From NCBI GenBank assembly GCA_024114885.1, contig CP099429.1, forward strand, positions 1,302,001 through 1,366,000: a DNA stretch of 64,000 nt, read 5' to 3'. Below are positions 29,592 through 39,395 of this stretch, piece after piece. Source of the stretch: Septoria linicola (lineage: Eukaryota > Ascomycota > Dothideomycetes > Mycosphaerellales > Mycosphaerellaceae). The first letter of the stretch is position 1. Each line of letters opens with the position of its first letter. Position numbers and translations under genes: made by a program. The notes beneath the pieces are model-generated. The model made no database searches, was not told the origin of the DNA, and worked only from the letters and a program-made list of their open reading frames with translations.

Positions 29592-31652
29592 TCATCTGCT
29601 TGACCGTCCGATGGTGAAAGTCACCAAGATCACCACCGCGAGAACACCAATTGCACCTGGCAGCAGAATCTCGTTTGGAACGCCTTGGATGATCTGCTCT
29701 TGAGGCTTGACACCCTGCGACGCGGCAGTTTTGCGGTCTCTGCGGCGCTGCGTTACGTTGTCTTCCTCTTCTTCTTCGTCTTCCGAAGTGTCCTGCTGCT
29801 TCCGACGTCTGACAGAGGACTCTGGAGGAGGAGTTGGAGGAATGATTGCAGGTTGAGGATCCACTGTAGCTGCGTGGGCAGGCTTCTCCGGATCGTGGAC
29901 AAACAAGTCGACCTTGTCCTTGCGTGCCTCCTTGGCAAGCATGATAGCCTCCAACAGGTCGTGGTCCGTCGTGATTGATACAGTGTCGCCCTCGTTGTCG
30001 AGATAGCTGAGAGCGAAGCCAGCATGTTGCAGTTTGCCGTTCTCGAAGGCAGGGACACCACCAATGGTCTCGGCTTCGTGGCCCAGCTTGTCGGCGATGG
30101 TGCTAATAAGCTCTGGCATGCCTTGCGATGCAACAACATGTAGACGGTGCACGCGACCTCCAGGCGCCTTGAACTTGAAAGTGAATGGAGTGTCTTCCAC
30201 AGCTCCTGCGAGTGCAGAGGCTTCTTCCTGTTCAATACCATTATGTGAAGCAGAGTCGGTTGGTAGGACAGAGTCGCCCCTGGCAAAATCAGGTCGGTTA
30301 CCCTCAGGAGACATCATGGCTGATCGGTCTGGGGTGTGAGGCACGTGACTTCCACCTTCACCAGACATCATAGACTCGGTCTCAGCCTCCATCGACATCC
30401 AGAACTTGTTCCAGGCTGGTCCCTCACTATCTCCGGCAGACATGCCATTGATTTGGTCCAAGGTGGCATATGTGAGCTTCAGCACATCGACCATGCCAAC
30501 AATCTCGTCGCTCTCCTTGTTCATCACTGGGAGGTTGAGGTAGTGTCCGTCGTGCATCTTTCGAAGAGCCTGCTGGATGCTCATGTCCATTGGTGCGAAG
30601 TCTGGGTGTGGTGTCATCACACGAATGACACTGCAGTTGGCAGGGTCGAGACCAGCAGCAATGACTCGGAGGACGACATCCTTCGATGTGAAGATACCGG
30701 TGATTTGACCCTGGTCCTGCACGAGCACCGCAGTGGTGTGGTTCTCCTTCATCATCTGTGCAGCTTCTTTCACGCTGGTCCGGACAGATACAGTCGTTGG
30801 CGGCAGACCGTTCAAGACCGATTCCAGCGTTGGCCCGGACATCCTTTGACGTACTGCCTCCACATACTGGATGACCTGCTGTGGTTGACTCGAACCAAGC
30901 TCAGCCTGTACGCCCTCCAGCGCATCATACAGCTTCTTCGATGAGGTGTATGCACGCTCGAGCTTCTCCATTGCTTCGTAAAAGCACTTTGTGATGTCCA
31001 GCACTCCAGAGATATCGTGGTTCTCATCCATAACAGGCAAATGTCTGAAGCCTTTTCGCACCATCAAATCCAACGCATCTGTAGCACTTGTGTCTGTCTT
31101 TGCACACAGCGGGTTTTTGGTCATAATCTCTGCGATAGTCACGTTCCTGGCGTTCAGACCAGCGCCCACAACACGGAAAGCCAGATCCTTTGCAGTGAAG
31201 ATACCGGCGATTCGATCATCGTCGTCAGTGACAAGAACACAGTCTTCTCGCTTTGCTGCCATCATCTGCGCGGCTTCGGTCACGGTCGTCCCTGGCTTGA
31301 TCTGCAGCGCCTGATTTGGTTTGAGTGCCAACACAGTCCCTGGAGGCGCTTTGCGAGATTGGCGAGCTCTTCCGGCAGGTCCTCGCCGCTTGCCCAAGTC
31401 CTTCTCGAGCTTACTGCGGATGGCCTATAATGCAATCAACGGCTGTACATGACTTGTTCAGTGGTGTATGCCTACCTCATCTCGCTTCGATTGTTTGGCT
31501 CTGCTGGCACTGAATGAAGTGGTGGCTTCGCTGGGAGTCGACTCGAGCTTTGGACGTGGGATGCCAGACAGAGTTCCGCCCTCGATGTAGGATGGTTGCG
31601 AGCGACCACCACCACCCTTGGGAGTGCCACGAGCACCACTGGCTGTCGACAT
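29592..31652 (-). CDS. Four-CBS plus PB1 domain protein with C-terminal membrane anchor (2 exons, 669 aa)
   Basis: Exons 31652-31476 and 31424-29592 join in phase 0 over a 51-nt intron. After a Ser/Gly-rich N terminus and a basic patch (KRRGPAGRARQSRK), four CBS motifs follow in two Bateman modules: about residues 85-205 (GIFTAKDLAFRVV; RHLPVMDE) and 255-380 (GIFTSKDVVLRVI; LNLPVMNK). A PB1 domain lies at about 470-560 with FTFKFKAPGGRVHRL and the acidic OPCA-like SYLDNEGDTVSITTDHDL. The last 25 residues are a hydrophobic helix ending in TIGRSSR, a tail anchor. The arrangement is that of fission-yeast Mug70-type proteins. CBS pairs bind adenosyl ligands and PB1 mediates pairing with other proteins. 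Function is unknown. Membrane insertion at ER or mitochondria is inferred. Confidence 0.85.
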
Positions 31653-31942
31653 ACTGCTACTGCTCCGGTTGTGTATGAGTCGTGGACTATGCGGAAAGTG
31701 GCAGCGAGCACAATGCACTGTTGCAAAGAAGCTCCCGAAGGTACAGGGAGTGTAAACACACACGGCGCGCTGGATCTGCTCAAGCGTAGAATCGCGTGAG
31801 GCATCCAATCGTCGCAAGGCAAGAACGAATTGATCGCGCCAAGGAATTTCCCGCACCTGCCCAAATGATGTGCCGCTCGAACTTCTTGCGCTTTCTCTTC
31901 GACGATCACTAACCGTACAGCAACACCACACAGTCGCCCAAC
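31653..31942. promoter_or_regulatory. Shared divergent promoter region of CBS-PB1 gene and RPS26
   Basis: The start codons are 290 bases apart on opposite strands. A strong ribosomal-protein promoter is expected on the right side. No specific binding site was assigned. Confidence 0.5.
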
Positions 31943-32542
31943 ATGGTCAAGAAGCGCGCATCTAAGTATACAGATTCTCGCGATCATGAATTACCAGACG
32001 AAATGCTGACATGTCCACAGCGGTCGCAACAAGAAGGGCCGCGGCCACGTCAAGCCAATCCGCTGCTCCAACTGCTCGCGATGCACGCCTAAAGATAAGG
32101 CAATCAAGAGATTCACCATCCGCAACATGGTCGAGTCCGCTGCTATCCGTACGTACCAACCATTCTATGGTTGAAGAACACGGTGCTCCCGCGGGGAGCG
32201 GCAGTTTGAACATAAAAGCTGAGAGGAGAATTGATTAGGTGATATCTCGGATGCCTCCGTCTTCCAGGAGTACGCAGTGCCAAAGATGTACTTGAAGCTG
32301 CAGTACTGCGTTTCCTGCGCCATCCACGGCAAGATTGTCCGGTACGTCCTTGCGAATAATGCATGCGCTGTTGGGTTCTGCTGGGAATTGGAGGGCTAAC
32401 GTGGGCAAACAGTGTCCGTTCGCGCGAGGGACGCCGCAACCGTGCACCACCTCCACGTGTGCGATACAACAAGGACGGCAAGAAGATCCAGCCAGGTCAG
32501 GCCGGTCCTAAGCCACTCGGTGCCCAGGCCGCTGCCACCTAA
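31943..32542 (+). CDS. RPS26: 40S ribosomal protein S26 (eS26; 4 exons)
   Basis: Exons 31943-31965, 32021-32148, 32239-32341 and 32413-32542 give 127 residues with consistent phases. The protein starts MVKKRASNGRNKKGRGHVK and contains the zinc-binding pair of CxxC motifs (CSNCSRC and YCVSCAIH), then RSREGRRNRAPPPR, all diagnostic of eS26. It sits at the mRNA exit site of the small subunit, contacts the Kozak region of the mRNA and is inserted late through its escortin Tsr2. The very short first exon (23 bases) and intron-dense structure are usual for fungal ribosomal-protein genes. The Ala/Gly/Gln-rich tail makes it slightly longer than yeast S26 (119 residues). Confidence 0.95.
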
Positions 32543-33050
32543 GCATTTCGCGACCGAGACTGGCGTTTGGGGGAACGAGCGAAAATGAAGCAGAAGCCAC
32601 ACGGCTGGCGTGTCGAAAGACGGTGAACCGTGAGACGGATCGAAGTGCTCAGCGAAGTGCGAGCCAGCATGGACAGTGGTCTGCGAGGTCATGAATAGCT
32701 TCGAATGAATCAAGTACGAAAGCTCATCTGTCGAACCGAGTCAAACCCTTTCATTTGCGTCCACCTTCACCAGAGCGTTGTCAGAGCTGGTCGCCACGAA
32801 GCGAACGCTGCATCTTATCTCCTACACGACCTGCCACTTGATCGACCTCTTAAGGCCTGCAGCAACCCATGGCAGTGTGGACCACTACGCCAGTAGCCCA
32901 GCTGCACGCCTTGTCACTGTATGGCTCCTACTAATGTGAACATCGGGGAATTGTTTGAAGAACATCGTCGGGATACGGTGATTCTGGATCTCACTCATTA
33001 TCATTCGTGCATTATGCATGGAAGTCCACTACCTCAGCATTACACCCCGT
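32543..33050. other. Intergenic region between convergent genes
   Basis: These 508 bases lie between the RPS26 stop and the end of the VanZ-like gene. Only short frames are present; the region should contain both transcript ends. Confidence 0.4.
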
Positions 33051-33862
33051 TCAGTCCGCGCGCTTCTTACTCGGCTCATCTTCTGCCTTGTTACCGGCTT
33101 CTGCTCCCTCTTCTTCCCAGTCCTCCTCATTCTCGTCCCAATTGTCAAGCTCCTGCGTGACATCTGTGCTCTTGACCGCGCCGCCATTCGCTTGCGCATC
33201 TGTTACACCGCTTTCCTGAGCGCCCAGGCCTGGTCCCTCCCCAAGCTCTACATCCACATCTTCCTCGCCTGGTACAATGTCATATGTCTTGTTCTTCCGC
33301 TTTCGCTCCAGCATTCGCTTGTGGTACCAGCTGCTCAACAACAGAGCGCCTGTAGAGCCTACAACGTTGGCAAGAATATCAAAGGGATCGAATTCCCTTC
33401 CATTGGGCAAGAGAGCTTGAACTACCTCGGAGCCGATTGACAGCCCTGCTGTTACTGTGAGAAGGGTAAGATGAATTGCACGCCGTCGAGTTGTTTCCAG
33501 TATCCAGTAGAACTTAGTCTTCAGCACAAGTCAGCTATGCACAAGGGAAGTCATTGGTACTTCACAAGTCCAGCTTGACCGTCAAGCATAGCATAGCCTA
33601 GCTGCTGTCGCGAACCAGGTCCACACTTACCGTCAACAGGAAGAACGTCACCAAATGGAGACCTTTGTCGCTCTGTCCATACGTAGGAATCTTGGACGTT
33701 GACAGTCCCAGATACGCCGACGCCAGCAGCAGTGCTGCGAAGGCGCCTGAGCTAATAGTTAGCCATTACTCTGAATGCTGTAGAACCTCGGCGGCGATGA
33801 ACGGCCCTAGACATGACGAACATACCTGCGAAAGGCTTGCGCACACGTAGACCAGCGGGCAT
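33051..33862 (-). CDS. VanZ-like small membrane protein (3 exons, 206 aa)
   Basis: Exons 33862-33826, 33746-33631 and 33518-33051 join in phase over introns of 78 and 112 nt. The N-terminal half has about four hydrophobic helices: AFAALLLASAYLGLS, GLHLVTFFLLTTKFYWIL, LTLLTVTAGLSIGSEVVQALL and NVVGSTGALLLSSW. The motifs DKGLHLVTFF and LPNGREFDPFDILANVVGS are those of VanZ-like proteins (DK-HxxxF and GR-xxDxxDxxxN-xxG). The C-terminal 80 residues are acidic and probably cytosolic, ending in EEEGAEAGNKAEDEPSKKRAD. VanZ relatives in bacteria affect teicoplanin resistance, but the fungal members have no known function. The protein is an integral membrane protein of unclear location. Confidence 0.75.
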
Positions 33863-34449
33863 TATGTTCGTAACATTGTGCTGTTGTATGCAGCTCGATG
33901 CCAGCTGGTGCTATGTAGAGGACAAGTCCCTCGCAGCATCAGGAAGCTCCACGCTTCAGACTGCGAAAGTCCTGAGAGCCAAAGCTCGCGACGAACCAGT
34001 TGTTGCAGACAATGGATTGTTCGGCGGAAGCATCGCAGCAACCACTTGACACCTGCTTCACTGCCATCTTCATCATCACTCTTACTATTTCGACAGTTCT
34101 TCCACGAAAACATCAAACAGTCTAACAATTCTCGACCAGCAACGGCCAGAGACAGACACTCACGAGCGCAGCATCTCCGATCGAAGATCGGCTGCCTTAA
34201 CGCCTTACTTTCAACGTGCTTCATCACTAGCCGAACTACACTGGAGACGTCAGAGCACCTTTTCATCGAGTCCATCCCCAAAATCACCGGAATAGCTCCA
34301 AATCATCAGGATTCCGACTCGGTGCTCGCTGAGGATCCTCATGATACCCGGATCGTCCCCTATCCCTCGCGCGACGACCAGCAGTAGAATCCTCGAACTC
34401 ATGCGTGGGGAGCGCCCTAGTAAAGACGCGACATAGCGGTGCGCAGGCC
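33863..34449. other. Intergenic region with SPT7 promoter
   Basis: The 587 bases separate the start codons of the VanZ-like gene (minus) and SPT7 (plus), so they should hold both promoters. Open frames of up to 169 codons on the plus strand overlap one on the minus strand, and neither shows a domain. They are treated as chance frames. Confidence 0.4.
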
Positions 34450-37400
34450 ATGAGCTCGACGCCTTCGCGGCTTGCGCTCAATGGCATCCCACGCGCACTC
34501 AATGGCGCCAATGGAAGTGCGCATCGCACCACCAGCATGACGAGAGAGAGCGGGCTTGGCATGAATGGGGTTGCTGTGGAGGAGGAGGCGGAGGAGGACC
34601 CGATACATATCATGCTGAGAGCGCGCATGGAAGCTGCCGAAGCAAAGCTCAATGCGCTCTTTGGATCAGATGGGCGACAGCGACGCGCAAGCAAACGACC
34701 TTCGGACTCGACACCACCAACCGAGACCACCGGCGCGGAGCAGAATGCCAAGACATCCGCTCCACCCAAGAAGGCCGCCCGAGAAATCGAAGATGATTAC
34801 GGGGACGACGATGATGAGGACGAAGAAGACGATACTGATAAGGACAGTCCCCTGAAGGCGAGGGGCAAGGCGGCACTACCTAATGGCCTCTCTCCGCATG
34901 CTGTCCGATCACCAGCGCCGGCAGTCAAGCCCGTTACACCGACCACCTTGAAGCACAGTGCCACCAGCGCCTCAGACCAAGCAAAGACTTCTGAAGATGT
35001 GCGCAAGCAGTTGGAGCAGGAAAAGAAGGCCGCCGCTGAGACCGCCAAATACAGCTTCCAGAGCATGTTCTTCACCCTGGAGAGTGATAGAGATGCTATG
35101 CTGGAGCAGCAAAAGCTGGACGAGCTGGACCGTGAAGTGGACAACGAGATTTCTGCTGGACCGAATGGCCAACCGAGCGCGAGCGCCTCCAATGTACCCG
35201 CTGCGTCTGCAGTTGCTACGCAAGGCAGTCTGGGTAGCGCTGACCTCGGCGCGTCCAGTCTGACTCTGAAGCACCTCATCGCTCGCATAGATGCGAAACG
35301 GGATATGGTGAAGGCGTCGGATAACCAGCTGCGCACACTCATATCCGAGGTCAGAAAAGGCCGCAGCAAGTGGGCCAGCGAAGACCGGGTTGGCCAAGAA
35401 GAACTGTATGAGGCATCTGAAAAGGTCCTCATGGAGCTCAAAGCTATGACGGAATACGCTCAGCCGTTCTTGACTCGTGTTAGCAAACGTGAAGCTCCGG
35501 ACTACTACAATGTCATCACAAAGCCCATGGACATTGGTACCATGATCAAGAAGCTCAAGCAGCTTGCATACAAGAGCAAGAAGGAGTTCGTGGATGACCT
35601 GAATCTCATCTGGGCCAATTGCTTGAAGTACAACGCAGAACCTGCTCACCCCTTGAGGAAGAAGGCCCTGTACATGCGCAAAGAAACGGACAAGCTAACA
35701 CCACTGATCCCCGAGATTGTGGTTCGCGATCGCGCGGAAGTAGAGGCAGAAGAACGTCGTCTGCATGCTGGAGATGAGGAAAGCGACGAAGATGATGCGC
35801 CCATCATGGCTTCAAGAGGCCGCAAAGCCCCGAAGAAAGGTGGTCCAACTACGACCGCCAGGAAGAGTGTCAGTGGTCCCGCTGTGGCTGTTGAGGATGG
35901 CTCCACGACTCCTGCGCCGGACACGAAGCCAGCCTTGCATTCACAAGCATCGAACTTACGAAACGACCTGTTGCGAGCAGATTCCGAGTTTCCTGACGCA
36001 GCCTCGGCCGGCTTCAACACGTCTCCCCCTGGTCTGACAACACCCATGCCGAATGGTATCCATAGCGCCACTGTGCCAGGCAGTCAAGCCGATCTTATGG
36101 AGATTGATGGCCCATCGGTCATAAGCGCAGCAACGGAAGATGCAGACGAGGACGATACTGAGTTCAAAACTTGGAAGCAGGTGACCAAGAAAGATCGAGC
36201 ACTCGCCGCCACGGAAAGAAATCGACTGTTCCGAGGCGAACACCTCAATCCCGAGGAGCCTGCGCTCTTGCGAACCAAGGCGGGCATGCGAAGATGGATT
36301 CGGCAACAGAGAATGATCTCTGACAAGCCGGTGATTGACGCGGATTCATCAGACGCTGCTGAAGACGCTAAGATTGATGTCACTGCTGGTGGGGAGACAT
36401 TGGCGGAAGGTATCGAGGGCGAGGGCGACTCTACCCTGCCTGACTACTACAATCCACTTTCCGCGATACCAGACCTAGATTCGAAGTGGAAATGGACGAC
36501 AGACTCTGAAGGCTATGCAGCGCCTCAGACGGATGAATATATGCGCTATTATCCCAAAGACAACTATAAGATCGCAGGTGGAGCTTTAAACAAGAAAATG
36601 GAGTCTAATATACGGCAGATGCAGGAGACACGGAAGGTCTGTGCAAAGATTGGAGTTGTGAAGCAGATGCAGATCCAAGCACAGGTGAGTTGGATCAACT
36701 CCATGGCACTATGCAAAGAGTACTGACCTCCAAACAGACATACCAAAATCAGTTCCAGAAGTACGAGCCGGAGCCATTCGAGGAACAGGATCCTGGAACT
36801 GTGGTGGTGTCCGAGGATGGCCCTCTGCTCGCACCCTGGCTCAACCGTGCTGCTTTTCAGAAGTCCATCGGCAAGATATTCTATCATGCTGGTTTTGAGG
36901 ACTTTCAGCCTTCTGCAATTGATTCCATGACGGATGTCGCAATCGACTACTTCATGAAAATCGGACATACTATCAAACAGTATCACGAACAGCCCCCGCA
37001 GAAAGACAATGCAGCGCCATTCACTTTCGAAGAGCAGGTCTTGCACACATTGGACGAGAATGGCGTGGACATTGAATCTCTAGAATCCTGGGTCAAGGAT
37101 GATGTGGAGCGACAGGGCAACAAGCTAGGTGTGATGCATGACAGAATGAAGTCACACCTGGCAGATCTCCTGGTAAGTGTCGTGTGTGTAGCGATCAGAT
37201 TCATCTTGCTAATTGCGGTTCAGCGACCTGCCTTGGGCGATCATGCCGGCGCAGACGGTGTCGGCGCTTTCAATGATGGCAGCGAACAGTTTGTGGGAGG
37301 TGATTTTGCCGAGGATCTCGATGAAGACTTTTTCGGTTTCCGCGAGCTTGGTCTCGCAGAGGAATTTGGCCTGGAAACACTCAGTGTCCCTCTGCATCTC

Positions 37401-37859
37401 CTACAGAACCGCATGCATGCCCAATACCAAGCCCAGAACCAAGGACCAATCACCAGCGGCGGTCTCATTTTCGAGCCACCAACACCCTACGAGTCTGTCT
37501 CGCAGGACACCTTGCCGCACCAGATTGGTCTGGTCCAGGATTTCTTCCGCAACAAGTTGCGCACTTCTCGGGACGATGCCCTTGTTGAGGATGAGGACCT
37601 CCCTCTGAAGCAGAAGTTTCCCAAGCCGCGATTACCACCTACAGGAAAGATTACATCACCTCGCAAGCGACCGCTCAGGGAGCAAGCTCAAGCTGCGAAG
37701 AAGAAGCGCAAACTGGAGGAGAGCGCGAACAACAAGCCGATCCAGCCACTCAAGCTCCAGATGCCTTCTGCGCAGACGAACGGAGTTGATCCAGAAAAGA
37801 ATGGATCCGGTGATAACGATGCGCCACTGAGTCCGCCCATGAGTCCCGACAACAACTAG
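34450..37859 (+). CDS. SPT7: SPT7-type bromodomain subunit of SAGA (3 exons, 1101 aa)
   Basis: Exons 34450-36684, 36738-37172 and 37224-37859 join in phase 0. The ATG at 34450 (GGCCATGAG) is the first Met in the frame. The N-terminal 300 residues are acidic and disordered. A bromodomain occupies about 310-425, with YAQPFLTRVSKREAPDYYNVI (start of the ZA loop), KPMDIGTM and the acetyl-lysine Asn in LKYNAEP. A conserved SPT7 segment (DYYNPLSAIPDLDSKWKW; about 660-745) precedes a histone fold at about 780-840 (FQKSIGKIFYHAGFEDFQP) that pairs with Taf10. The C-terminal half ends in basic, nuclear-localisation-like sequence. SPT7 is a core scaffold of SAGA, needed for complex assembly. The 51-nt second intron lacks a stop and keeps frame, so retention would simply add 17 residues. 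Confidence 0.9.
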
Positions 37860-38480
37860 GAGCAGAAAGATGGAGCGGGCTTGAACCCAGATTCTGGAAG
37901 CACTCGTTCCCGCGCGACTGAGCTGCTGACCTCTTCCCCGAGTAGTGCGATCAAGACACCGCGCCGGCAACGTCAACATCCAGGTATTGATCATGGCCCT
38001 GAAGCGAAAGAGAAATGTTCACGATGCAGTGTCAACAAGAGAGCTTGTGATGGTCAGCGCCCCTGTGGACAATGCCAGCTTGTTGGCATCGACATCGAGG
38101 ACTGTATCTACAGAATCAAACCTAACCGCCGTAAGGTCTATGATGACAAGGGGCAAGAAATAACCGACAATGCAAAGAGAAGAAGGGAATTGCAGAAGCA
38201 AATCAAATTAGCGCGAAGGCAAGAGGCGCTTGCAACCAGGGCTAAATATTCGGCGCAGAGAGATCCGTCCCTGAGGACTGGATGCACGGCGTGCAATAAC
38301 AGCCATGCCGAGTACTACTGCGATCACCAAAGCCCATGTAACCGCTGTCAAAAGGGCGGCAGAGACCCCAGCAAATGTATCTACGAACACCGTCTCGACA
38401 AGATGAGAGGCAACAATCATGGCAAACGTGCAGGGCCTGATCCTCGCGCTGGGTCAAGTCGAGGTGCCGCACAGGCATGA
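37860..38480 (+). CDS. In-frame continuation downstream of SPT7 stop: two Zn2Cys6 clusters, no ATG
   Basis: Immediately after the SPT7 TAG (37857-37859) the same frame remains open for 206 codons until TGA (38478-38480). It contains two fungal zinc-cluster motifs: C-x2-C-x6-C-x5-C-x2-C-x9-C at 38016-38105, and C-x2-C-x8-C-x5-C-x2-C-x9-C at 38283-38378. Between them lies a basic helix-rich linker (RRRELQKQIKLARRQ). No in-frame ATG precedes the clusters. Either this is the 3' exon of an extended SPT7 form (donor GTGATA at 37810 and acceptor CCCAG ending at 37890 match in phase and would skip the stop), or a separate gene whose first exon I cannot find, or a decayed gene. Zn2Cys6 proteins are fungal-specific DNA-binding factors, and two tandem clusters in one small protein are uncommon. 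Confidence 0.6.
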   Translation, partial: EQKDGAGLNPDSGSTRSRATELLTSSPSSAIKTPRRQRQHPGIDHGPEAKEKCSRCSVNKRACDGQRPCGQCQLVGIDIEDCIYRIKPNRRKVYDDKGQEITDNAKRRRELQKQIKLARRQEALATRAKYSAQRDPSLRTGCTACNNSHAEYYCDHQSPCNRCQKGGRDPSKCIYEHRLDKMRGNNHGKRAGPDPRAGSSRGAAQA

Positions 38481-39395
38481 TCTCCTGAACGGCTCATATG
38501 CTATCGATGGCCGGGACGCGGGAAAAGCTGACGAACAACCCTTCTATCATGTGGCTAGACACAGGCTTGGCAAAAGGAGTGGCGGATGGGCTGCGAACAG
38601 AAGACGGAGCGTGGAACAGTACAACATGGAGAATATTGGATACGGCGTTTCTGTTTCGGGCGTTATGTTGGTGGTGGGGACATCTAGTCTTCTTGCGTTC
38701 TCGCGATACCCCAAGTCTGACCAGGCCAGGCAGTTAACCAAAGCATTAGGGATGGGAACGGAGGTGTACGTTGTCTTGAATTCACGAGATGAGCTTTAGT
38801 ATCCATATGGACGGCCGTGAGAGGCCAGCGCGGATAGGGATGATTGGGTTGAGCACCTGACTGTATCTATGTCCATGGCTAGCTATCAGTTGGTGAAGTA
38901 GTGCGTTGTAATGAGACGAATCAGCTGTACAGTCTATGTGTGCTCGTGCAGAAACTCGAGAGGAAGCAAGGGATGACTTTCAGGAATGGAGGGAGCCTCA
39001 AGATGGATGCATTCAGCGATTTGCGCTATCGTGTCTTCTTTACTGACTGTTAGCTCATGTCAATGGAACCTTTGTCAAGTTGTTTCAGCAAGACTGTGTT
39101 GTCGTCAGCTCATTGGTCGGACGCAGCTTCGTCTTTTCTCCTCGAGCACTTGGTCCCGTCCCTCATTCAGGGTTCGCAACAATTTTGTGAGGGCACCCAA
39201 ACAACAACACCGACTTCCTTGCTACATTCTGCTGTGGGAGAGCCACAACACCAACACGGCTGTCACGCCAAAGCAAATCCATTTCTACGCACTCACGCAC
39301 GAACGAAACTCGATTGACTGTTGTATGGGCACATTGGACGATCTGACAAACAATTCCAAGGTGGGCTGCTCGAACGCCGCCTGATAAAAGTCAAC
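38481..39395. other. Intergenic region upstream of the importin gene
   Basis: About 915 bases with overlapping short frames. A plus-strand ATG frame at 38419-38799 (127 codons) overlaps the end of the zinc-cluster frame but lacks recognisable features. The right part should hold the importin promoter and leader. Confidence 0.4.

Noticed and set aside
30336..30944. Open frame of about 200 codons on the plus strand
   Set aside because: It lies fully antisense to the CBS domains; the minus-strand product has clear domains, so this is a shadow of its codon pattern.
33878..34387. 169-codon plus-strand frame upstream of SPT7
   Set aside because: Ser/Arg-rich without domain and with a competing minus-strand frame; fits an SPT7 leader/promoter.
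34797..35649. Long minus-strand frames (214 and 225 codons) opposite SPT7
   Set aside because: The plus strand codes for a bromodomain protein; antisense frames are rich in Ser and Leu as expected for shadows.
38419..38799. 127-codon ATG frame after the zinc-cluster region
   Set aside because: No recognisable feature, overlaps the end of a better-supported frame.
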